From Acidimicrobiia bacterium (lineage in GTDB: Bacteria; Actinomycetota; Acidimicrobiia; Acidimicrobiales; AC-14): a stretch of DNA of 64,000 bases. A program made the translations under genes and the position numbers. Below, in pieces: positions 57,791-64,000 of this stretch (positions are counted from its first letter, which is position 1; every line of letters begins with the position of its first letter). The stretch covers positions 1 through 64,000 of the forward strand of contig JAHFUP010000017.1 in assembly GCA_023265025.1 (NCBI GenBank), written 5' to 3'. The notes beneath the pieces were generated by a model, which saw nothing but the letters and a program-made list of their open reading frames with translations, had not been told where the DNA came from and made no database searches.

Positions 57791-58740
57791 CAAGAGTCTC
57801 CACTTGACGTTGAGGCTTCGAAGCCCACCAGCCGGTTCTCAAGCTGCAGCTCGATGCCGAAACGGTCTTTCACGGCCATCCACACCTCGTCGATGAGCGC
57901 CCGCACGTCGTCGGCCGATCCGCCCTCGTCGACCTGTACGAAGTTGGCATGTTTGGGCGAGACGAACGCGGATCCCCTGCGATGCCCCCGGAGACCGGCG
58001 GCGTCGATGAGGCGGCCGGCGGAGTCGCCCTCGGGGTTGGCGAAGACCGAGCCGGCGTTCGACCCCCCCGGCTGGTGCTCCCGCCGCCACCTCACGACGG
58101 CGGCGATCTCGGCCTCGGCCTCGGCCCGGTCGCCGGGCGTCAGCGCGAACTCGGCCGCCACCACGACCTGCAGCGGCCCGACGGAGGATCGCCGGTAGCC
58201 GAGGTGGAGGCCGCCGGCGTCCACCTCCTCGGCGCCCTCGCCGTCGCAGGCCAGGTCCCAGATCCAGGCCTTGGTGAGGCTGGCCTTCACGTCGGAGCCG
58301 TGGCCGCCGGCGTTCATGCGCACCGCCCCGCCGACCGAGCCGGGCACGCCGACCGCCCACTCCAGGCCCCGGAGGCCCAGCGCCGCCGCCCGCCGGGCGA
58401 GGATCGGGAAGCTCAGCCCACCGCCGGCCCGGACCCGCCTGCTGCCGTCGTGACGGATGGCGTCATCCGGGTGGATGGCGGTGAAGAACTCGCCCAGCGT
58501 CAGCACCAGCCCGGCGAAGCCCCTGTCGGCGACGAGGAGGTTCGACCCCCGGCCGACCACGAGCACCGGGACCCCGCCGGCGGCCACCGCCCGGCCGGCG
58601 AGGGCCAGCTCCTCGGGCCCGCAGTCCTCGAGCAGGAGGGCGGCCGGCCCGCCCACGCCGTAGGTCGTGAACGGGCCGAGGGGGACGTCGCGCCGGGCCC
58701 GGTCGCCCAGCACCGCGGCCGCCGCTTCGACCGGGCTCAT
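57790..58740 (-). CDS. murB: UDP-N-acetylenolpyruvoylglucosamine reductase
   Basis: 316 residues from ATG 58740, overlapping murC by 4 nt. The FAD-binding part has FTTYGVGGPAALL, VLVVGRGSNLLVADRGF and GLEWAVGVPGSVGGAVRMNAG. The substrate part has QPGGSNAGSVFANPEG with the catalytic Ser, and LRGHRRGSAFVSPKHANFV. The lack of the long tyrosine-loop segment fits the shorter type of MurB. It makes UDP-N-acetylmuramate from the enolpyruvyl intermediate using NADPH and FAD. Confidence 0.95.
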   Translation of the reverse strand: MSPVEAAAAVLGDRARRDVPLGPFTTYGVGGPAALLLEDCGPEELALAGRAVAAGGVPVLVVGRGSNLLVADRGFAGLVLTLGEFFTAIHPDDAIRHDGSRRVRAGGGLSFPILARRAAALGLRGLEWAVGVPGSVGGAVRMNAGGHGSDVKASLTKAWIWDLACDGEGAEEVDAGGLHLGYRRSSVGPLQVVVAAEFALTPGDRAEAEAEIAAVVRWRREHQPGGSNAGSVFANPEGDSAGRLIDAAGLRGHRRGSAFVSPKHANFVQVDEGGSADDVRALIDEVWMAVKDRFGIELQLENRLVGFEASTSSGDS

Positions 58741-60095
58741 GCCAGCAGCTCGTCGGGCAGGGTGGTCAGGTCGCCGGCGCCGAGGGTGAGGCAGAGGTCG
58801 CCGGCCCGCAGCTCGCGGCGCAGGAACTCCACCAGGCCGGCCCGCTCCGGCACCCACTCGACCCGGGCCGACGGGTGGGCGTCGCGCACGGCGTCGGCCA
58901 CCAGCCGGCCGGTCACACCGGCGCGGGGCGCTTCGCCGGCGGCGTAGAGCTCGGTCACGACCAGTACGTCGGCGTCGGCGAAGGCGTCGGCGAAGTCGGC
59001 CCACAGCGCCTCGGTGCGGCTGTAGCGGTGGGGCTGGAAGACGCAGACGACCCGCCCCCAGCCGCCCTCCCGGGCCGCGGCCAGCGTCGGGGCCACCTCG
59101 CCGGGGAGGTGGGCGTAGTCGTCGACGTAGGTGACGCCGGCCCGCTCGCCCCGCACCTGGGCGCGCCGGCCCACGCCGGCGAAGCCGGCGACGCCGGCCG
59201 CCGCGTCCTCGAACGCCGCCCCGGCCCGGAGGGCCGCGCCAATGGCGGCGGTGGCGTTGCGGGCGTTGTGGCGGCCCGGCAGCGGCACGGCGACGGGGCC
59301 GAGCTCGACGCCGTCCCGCCACAGGGTGAACGACGTCGCCCCCCGGCCGGGCTCGTAGCCGTCTATCCGCAGGCCGGCGCCGGCGTCGAAGCCGTACGTC
59401 GACGCCCCGACCTCACCGGCCAGCTTGGCCGCCAGCGGGTCGTCGGCACAGACCAGCCGGCCACCGCCGGCAACGGCGAGGAACAGCCGGAAGGCGTCGA
59501 CCAGCGGGTCGAAGCCGCCGTAGTGCTCCAGGTGGTCGGGCTCCACGCTGGTGACGACCGCCACCTCGGCGTCGAGGTCGAGGAACGTCCCGTCGCTCTC
59601 GTCGGCCTCGACCACCAGCCACTCCCCGCTCCCCCACCGGGCACCGGTGCCGAAGCCGGCGAGCACGCCCCCGACGACAAAGGACGGCTCGAGGCCGGCC
59701 GCGGTCAGGGCGCAGGACAGCAGCGCCGAGGTGGTCGTCTTCCCGTGGGTGCCGGCGACGGCGATCGTCCGCCGCAGGCGCGTCATGGCGGCCAGCACGT
59801 CGGCCCGCCGCACCACGGGGATCCCCCGCGCCCAGGCGGCCCGGACCTCTGGGTTGTCCGCCGGGATGGCGGTGGACACCGCCACCGCGTCGACCGCCGG
59901 CCCGAGGTGGCCGGCGTCGTGGCCGACCGAGGCGACCACGCCGAGGCCCCGGAGCCGCTCCAGCGCCGGCGACGCAGCCGCGTCGCTCCCCGACACCCGG
60001 TGACCCATGGCCATGAGCACCTCGGCGATGGCGCTCATCCCCGCCCCGCCCACGCCGACGACGTGAATGTGTTGCGGCTCCGAGAGATCACGCAC
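58737..60095 (-). CDS. murC: UDP-N-acetylmuramate-L-alanine ligase
   Basis: 452 residues from GTG 60095 (MRDLSEPQHIHVVGVGG). The Rossmann N-domain has HVVGVGGAGMSAIAEVLMAM. The ATP loop is AVAGTHGKTTTSALLS. Mur-family blocks such as VVEADESDGTFLDLDAEVAVVTSVEPDHLEHYG split as VVEADESDGTF and VTSVEPDHLEHY, then RHNARNATAAIG and VYVDDYAHLPGEV-type YVDDYAHLPGEV, are all present. Adds L-Ala to UDP-MurNAc. Overlaps murB by 4 nt and murG by 8 nt. Confidence 0.95.
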   Translation of the reverse strand: MRDLSEPQHIHVVGVGGAGMSAIAEVLMAMGHRVSGSDAAASPALERLRGLGVVASVGHDAGHLGPAVDAVAVSTAIPADNPEVRAAWARGIPVVRRADVLAAMTRLRRTIAVAGTHGKTTTSALLSCALTAAGLEPSFVVGGVLAGFGTGARWGSGEWLVVEADESDGTFLDLDAEVAVVTSVEPDHLEHYGGFDPLVDAFRLFLAVAGGGRLVCADDPLAAKLAGEVGASTYGFDAGAGLRIDGYEPGRGATSFTLWRDGVELGPVAVPLPGRHNARNATAAIGAALRAGAAFEDAAAGVAGFAGVGRRAQVRGERAGVTYVDDYAHLPGEVAPTLAAAREGGWGRVVCVFQPHRYSRTEALWADFADAFADADVLVVTELYAAGEAPRAGVTGRLVADAVRDAHPSARVEWVPERAGLVEFLRRELRAGDLCLTLGAGDLTTLPDELLA

Positions 60096-61203
60096 GAGCG
60101 TGCTTCTCCACCAGCGCGGCCACCGCTTCCGCCGCGTCCCGCCGGCCCACCGTCGCCGCCGCCGCCTCCATGGCCCCCAGCCGGCCCGGGTCGCCCAGCA
60201 GTGACTCGACGTCGGCGACCAGCCGGGCCGCGGTCATGTCGACGTCGGCCACCAGCACCGCGGCTCCACCGTCGACCAGGGCCCGGGCGTTGGCGGTCTG
60301 GTGGTCGCCGGGGGCGCCCGGCAGCGGGACCAGCACCGACGGCACGCCGACCGCAGCCAGCTCGGCCACCGTGTTCCCGCCGGCCCGGGACACCACCAGG
60401 TCGGCGGCGGCCAGCGAGAGCTCCCGCTGGTTGTCGTACCGCACCGGCTGGTAGAAGACCGCACCGGCAGCCGAGGCCCGCTCGCCCACCATCGACCAGT
60501 CCCGCTCCCCCACCACGTGGCGCACGGCCAGGTCGCCGCGCCCGGACCATGACGCCAGGGCACCGAGGACGGCGGTGTTCAGCCGCAGCGCCCCCAGCGA
60601 GCCGCCGAAGACGGCCAGCACCCGCCGTTCCTCGGGTAACCCCAGCGCCAGCCGGGCCGCGGCCCGCCCCCCCGGGCTGCGGTCGACGGCCAGGATCTCC
60701 GGCCGCACCGGGTTGCCGGTCACGACGGCGCGGGGCAACGGCGTCCCGACGAACGGGATGGCGCACGCCTTGGCGAACCGCCCGACCAGGCGGTTGGCCG
60801 CGCCCGGCACCGCGTTCTGCTCCGATACGACCACCGGCACGCCCAGGGCCACGCCGGCCATCGCCGTCGCCACGCTGGCCCACCCGCCCATGGCCAGGAT
60901 GACCGCCGGCCGGCGGCGCCGCACCAGGGCCAGCGCCCCGCCGCCGGCCCGGGCCAGACCCAGCGCGGCGCCGACGTTCTCGGTCGTGAGCCGGCGCTGG
61001 ATCCCCCGACCGGGGAGGAGGGTGGCCTCGAAGCCGGCGTCGGCCACCATGGCGCCCTCGGTGCCCCGTCGCCCGCCGACCCAATGGATCGTGCCGGGAT
61101 CGTGCCCCATGGCCACGAGCGCCCGGGCCACAGCCAGTCCGGGGACGACGTGGCCCGCCGTCCCGCCGCCGGCGATGATCGCCCAGGTCGCACGAGGCGT
61201 CAC
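60088..61203 (-). CDS. murG: UDP-GlcNAc:MurNAc-pentapeptide-lipid GlcNAc transferase
   Basis: 371 residues from GTG 61203, overlapping ftsW by 4 nt. The GT-B fold opens WAIIAGGGTAGHVVPGLAVA, which contacts lipid I; VVSEQNAVPGAANRLV and TGNPVRPEIL follow. The donor site has VFGGSLGALRLN and SRAGGNTVAELAAVGVPSVLVPLP with the UDP-GlcNAc residues. Peripheral membrane enzyme making lipid II on the inner face. Normal length for MurG. Confidence 0.95.
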   Translation of the reverse strand: MTPRATWAIIAGGGTAGHVVPGLAVARALVAMGHDPGTIHWVGGRRGTEGAMVADAGFEATLLPGRGIQRRLTTENVGAALGLARAGGGALALVRRRRPAVILAMGGWASVATAMAGVALGVPVVVSEQNAVPGAANRLVGRFAKACAIPFVGTPLPRAVVTGNPVRPEILAVDRSPGGRAAARLALGLPEERRVLAVFGGSLGALRLNTAVLGALASWSGRGDLAVRHVVGERDWSMVGERASAAGAVFYQPVRYDNQRELSLAAADLVVSRAGGNTVAELAAVGVPSVLVPLPGAPGDHQTANARALVDGGAAVLVADVDMTAARLVADVESLLGDPGRLGAMEAAAATVGRRDAAEAVAALVEKHARA

Positions 61204-62393
61204 GCGGCCGACGGCGCCCGCTTCGCCTGCCGGGCGACGTTGAGGAGGATCCCTGTCGCGGCCATCGTCACGACGAGCGAGGAGCCGCCGAAGGAGACGA
61301 ACGGCAGGGGCACGCCGGTGACCGGCAGCAGGCTGGTGACCGCGCCCATGTTGACGACGGCCTGCCCGCACACCCACGCCGTCACGCCCGCAGCCAGCAG
61401 CGAGCCGAACCGGTCGGGCGCCCGCAGGGCGGTGCGGATGCCGACGACGGCGAAGCCCACGAACAAGGCGACCACGCCGAACGTCCCGATCAGGCCGAGC
61501 TCCTCACCGACGATGGCGAAGATGAAGTCGGTGTGGGCGTTGGGCAGGAAGCCCCACTTGGCCCGGCTGGCGCCGAGGCCGACGCCGCCGACGTGGCCGG
61601 TGCCTAAGGCGACCAGCGATTGGGCCACCTGGTACCCGGAGCCCTGGACGTCGTTGAACGGATCACGGAACGACGCCACCCGCTCCCAGCGGTAGCCCTC
61701 GACCTTGGCCAGGAACACCGAGCCGGCGGATGCGAGCACGCTCAGGCCGGCCATCGGCGCCAGCCGAACGCCGCCGACGAACATGAGGACGAAGACGATG
61801 AACACCATCAGCAGCGTCGTGCCCATGTCGGGCTGGACGAGCACCAGGCCGGCCACCAGGCCAGTGGTGATCAGCAGCGGCTTCATCACGGAGCGCCAGT
61901 CCCCCACCAGGTCGGCCCGGCGGGACAGCAGGTCGGCGCCGAAGAGCAGGATGCCGAGCTTGGCCAGCTCCGACGGCTGGACGCGCAGTGACTCCGTGCC
62001 GAGCCAGCGCGACGACCCGCCGGCCGAGATGCCGACACCCGGCACCAGCACCAGCACCAGCAGGACGAACGAGCCCCCCAGCAGCGGGAGCACGGCCCGC
62101 CGCCAAAGGTGGTAGTCGGCGAGGGCGGCGGCCATCAGCACGACCGACCCGATCGCCACCCACATGAGCTGCTTCTGGAAGAACACCCACGCCCCGCCGT
62201 AGCTGCGCAAGGCCTCCACGGACGACGCCGAGAGCACCATCATGAGGCCGATCGTGCACAGCATGGCCACGATGGCCGCCAGCATCACCCAGCCGGTGTC
62301 GTCCTCCACGGGCACCGGCGGCGCCGGCGTGGCCCGCCGGGACGGGCGGCGACGAAGGGTCCCGCGGGGACGGGTAGAAGTCTCAGTCGGCAT
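61200..62393 (-). CDS. ftsW: SEDS peptidoglycan glycosyltransferase FtsW
   Basis: 397 residues from ATG 62393, inside the 3' end of murD (11-nt overlap). A cytoplasmic basic tail (STRPRGTLRRRPSRR) precedes ten membrane helices. SEDS hallmarks are visible: LRVQPSELAKLGILLF, LVQPDMGTTLLMVFIVF, GSGYQVAQSLVALGTGHVGGVGLG and PNAHTDFIFAIVGEELGLIG with the catalytic-region Asp/Glu, and LPFVSFGGSSLV. It polymerises lipid II at the septum with a class B PBP. Assigned FtsW rather than RodA from dcw position. Confidence 0.94.
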   Translation of the reverse strand: MPTETSTRPRGTLRRRPSRRATPAPPVPVEDDTGWVMLAAIVAMLCTIGLMMVLSASSVEALRSYGGAWVFFQKQLMWVAIGSVVLMAAALADYHLWRRAVLPLLGGSFVLLVLVLVPGVGISAGGSSRWLGTESLRVQPSELAKLGILLFGADLLSRRADLVGDWRSVMKPLLITTGLVAGLVLVQPDMGTTLLMVFIVFVLMFVGGVRLAPMAGLSVLASAGSVFLAKVEGYRWERVASFRDPFNDVQGSGYQVAQSLVALGTGHVGGVGLGASRAKWGFLPNAHTDFIFAIVGEELGLIGTFGVVALFVGFAVVGIRTALRAPDRFGSLLAAGVTAWVCGQAVVNMGAVTSLLPVTGVPLPFVSFGGSSLVVTMAATGILLNVARQAKRAPSAA

Positions 62394-63924
62394 AGCGCGC
62401 CTCCAGCAGGGCGTGGACCGCGGCGGCGAAGTCTTCGCCCCGCTCGGCATAGGACCGGTACCAATCGAACGACGCGCACCCCGGCGACAGAAGCACGACG
62501 TCGCCCGGTTGGGCGGCGTCGGCGGCGGCGGCCACCGCGTCGACCATGGAGTCGGCCCGCTGCACGGGGACGCGGCCCTCGAACGCAGCCGCCACCTCGG
62601 GTGCCGCCTCGCCGATGGCCACGACGGCGCGCAGCCGGTCGGCGATGCCGGCCAGCTCCCCCAGGTCGAGGCCCTTGTTGCGCCCGCCGGCGATGAGGAC
62701 CACGGAGTCGAACCCCCGCACCGCAGCCACCGCGGCGTGGGGGTTGGTCGCCTTCGAGTCGTCGTACCACCGCACACTGCCGGCGTAGGCGACGAGGGTC
62801 AGGCGGTGCGGGAGCGGCGAGAAGCCGGTCAGGGCGGCGCGCACTCCCTCGACGGTGGCGCCGGCAGCCATCGCCGCCGCCGCCGCGGCCAGGGCGTTGG
62901 CCACGTCGTGGGGCAGGGCGCGCGGCAGGGCGGCCACCTCCAGGATCGGGCCGTCCGGGCCCCGCAGCCACTCGTGGGCCACGGTGAAGTCGGCCGGCGC
63001 CGGCCCGAGGCCGAAGGTGACGACCTTCGAGGGGGCGGACGCGGCCTGGGACATCACCACCGGGTCGTCGGCGTTGACCACGGCGACGTCGCCCGGCCCC
63101 TGCTTGGCCCAGACGCGCGCTTTGGCCAGCACGTAGGACTCCTGGTCGCCGTGCCAGTCGAGGTGGTCGGGCGCCAGGTTGAGCCACACCGCCACCGCCG
63201 GCCGGAAGGACTCCGCATAGGCGAGCTGGAAGGACGACACCTCGGCCACGACGACCTTCAGGTCCTCGTTGGCCACCGCGTCGCTCAGCGGCAGGCCGAT
63301 GTTGCCGGCGGCGATCGACGGGATGCCGGACGCGACGAGCATCTCGGCGATCAGGCTCGTCACGGTCGTCTTGCCGTTGGTGCCGGTGACGGCGACCAGC
63401 GGGCAGATGGACCAGCGCGACGCCAGCTCCACCTCGCCGCGCACCGGCACGCCGGCGGCCCGGGCCAGCCCGTAGACGGGGTGGGACGCGGGGACGCCGG
63501 GGCTGGGCACGACCACGTCGGCCCGCACGACGAGGTTGGCCAGGGCGTCGGGACTGGGACGCTCCACGAGCAGGATGCCCAGGGCACCGGCCGCGGCCCG
63601 GGCCTCGTCGCCGGGATCGTCGTCGACCGCGGCGACGCTCGACCCCCGCACCAGCAGGTGCCGGGCCACCGCCTGGCCGCTGCGGCCGAGGCCGACCACG
63701 AGCGCCCGCTCGGTGGCGCCGGCCCCGGCCGGGGCGGACAGCACAGGCGGGGCGGCCGAGCTCGGCATCATGGGCGGCTCGGCCGGCGCCGACACGGCGT
63801 GGCCGCCCTCCCCGGGCTCGACGGGCTCGAACGGCTCGAGCGGCTCGTCCGGCAGGACCGGAGCGACCGCCTCGATCCCATCGAACGCGGGAGTCGGGTC
63901 TTCGTCGTCGTAGATGTCAGCCAA
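62383..63924 (-). CDS. murD: UDP-N-acetylmuramoyl-L-alanine-D-glutamate ligase with acidic N-terminal extension
   Basis: 513 residues from TTG 63924, overlapping the mraY stop by 8 nt. About 65 extra residues at the N-terminus (MADIYDDEDPTPAFDG, then repeated EP/PE pairs) are absent from typical MurD (about 450). The enzyme starts at ALVVGLGRSGQAVARHLL. ATP loop VAVTGTNGKTTVTSLIAEML, then VVAEVSSFQL, NLAPDHLDWHG and YDDSKATNPHAAVAA are canonical. It adds D-Glu to UDP-MurNAc-L-Ala. A later start that removes the extension is not apparent, since the acidic part is in frame and codon usage looks normal. Confidence 0.93.
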   Translation of the reverse strand: MADIYDDEDPTPAFDGIEAVAPVLPDEPLEPFEPVEPGEGGHAVSAPAEPPMMPSSAAPPVLSAPAGAGATERALVVGLGRSGQAVARHLLVRGSSVAAVDDDPGDEARAAAGALGILLVERPSPDALANLVVRADVVVPSPGVPASHPVYGLARAAGVPVRGEVELASRWSICPLVAVTGTNGKTTVTSLIAEMLVASGIPSIAAGNIGLPLSDAVANEDLKVVVAEVSSFQLAYAESFRPAVAVWLNLAPDHLDWHGDQESYVLAKARVWAKQGPGDVAVVNADDPVVMSQAASAPSKVVTFGLGPAPADFTVAHEWLRGPDGPILEVAALPRALPHDVANALAAAAAAMAAGATVEGVRAALTGFSPLPHRLTLVAYAGSVRWYDDSKATNPHAAVAAVRGFDSVVLIAGGRNKGLDLGELAGIADRLRAVVAIGEAAPEVAAAFEGRVPVQRADSMVDAVAAAADAAQPGDVVLLSPGCASFDWYRSYAERGEDFAAAVHALLEARYAD

Positions 63925-64000
63925 GGCTGGCCCCCCTGCATCCGCTCTGAAGGAAGTCGGCGTAAAAGAGCCCGATGGCGACCGCGGTGCACAGTGACGC
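63917..64000 (-). CDS. mraY: Phospho-MurNAc-pentapeptide translocase, C-terminal end (truncated by window edge)
   Basis: Only the last 27 residues are in the window: AVAIGLFYADFLQSGC and a short tail. The FYADF end after a hydrophobic helix is typical of MraY, and the position directly upstream of murD fits the dcw order. It overlaps murD by 8 nt. Identification rests on both the short match and synteny. Confidence 0.75.
   Translation of the reverse strand, partial: ASLCTAVAIGLFYADFLQSGCRGASLG

Noticed and set aside
1-64000. tRNA, rRNA, insertion sequences, prophage or CRISPR arrays
   Set aside because: None recognised on reading both strands; a tRNA scan would be needed to exclude a missed tRNA.

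Overview
The window is very GC-rich and densely coded, with many ATGA/GTGA-type 4-nt overlaps and frequent GTG/TTG starts. It carries a division and cell-wall (dcw) cluster without ftsA but with sepF, a bacterial proteasome activator (Bpa), a 13E12/DUF222-HNH family, and a TraR/DksA-type zinc protein. Together these point to an actinobacterium. A deep-branching, Acidimicrobiia-like lineage is my inference; no rRNA or tRNA is present to confirm it.

Layout. 1-3.7 kb: tail of a DUF222-HNH gene, two small unknowns, a nitroreductase and an acyltransferase-3/SGNH protein. 3.7-8.2 kb: a palindrome, a delta-60-repeat protein and an FbpABC-type iron ABC transporter whose binding-protein gene is frameshifted. 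8.2-12.6 kb: a membrane mannosyltransferase-like protein, then a minus-strand operon of aldolase, epimerase, GT2 glycosyltransferase and HAD phosphatase. 12.6-18.2 kb: unknowns, a Uma2 nuclease-fold protein and dnaE. 18.2-23.7 kb: two tandem dynamin-like GTPases divergent from a membrane-anchored Hsp70 fused to a predicted seven-repeat beta-propeller. 23.8-28.6 kb: DoxX, a stand-alone reverse transcriptase with a structured leader, and unknown membrane/soluble proteins. 28.6-36.3 kb: small housekeeping and regulatory genes (gamma-glutamylcyclotransferase fold, STAS, Bpa, phosphodiesterase, Rrf2, RluD, LspA, DksA/TraR-like, DUF167). 36.3-39.7 kb: a scar-like segment with a GNAT remnant, a VOC protein, a LexA-box-controlled DUF222-HNH gene and an ECF sigma remnant. 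39.7-44.9 kb: two divergent KimA-like potassium transporters around a DUF4118 protein, plus an OB-fold protein. 44.9-48.5 kb: envelope proteins including a matrixin-like lipoprotein. 48.5-51.6 kb: ileS. 51.7-64 kb: a histone-H1-like membrane protein, then yggT-sepF-yggS-pgeF-ftsZ-ftsQ-murB-murC-murG-ftsW-murD-mraY, all on the minus strand.

How they work together. The dcw genes run mraY to yggT as one near-continuous unit making lipid II precursors and the Z-ring. FtsZ has the acidic tail ending in a conserved hydrophobic peptide, and SepF is the likely membrane anchor because ftsA is absent. The position where many actinobacteria have divIVA is occupied by the H1-like membrane protein. Many genes that head a transcription unit have a TANNNT box 5-9 nt before the start codon, so leaderless transcription looks common.

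The best candidates for something undescribed are the lone reverse transcriptase with its hairpin-rich leader and sequestered ribosome-binding site, the dynamin pair with the Hsp70-propeller receptor-like protein, and the H1-like membrane protein. All functional calls are from reading the sequence and recalling families; no searches were run.
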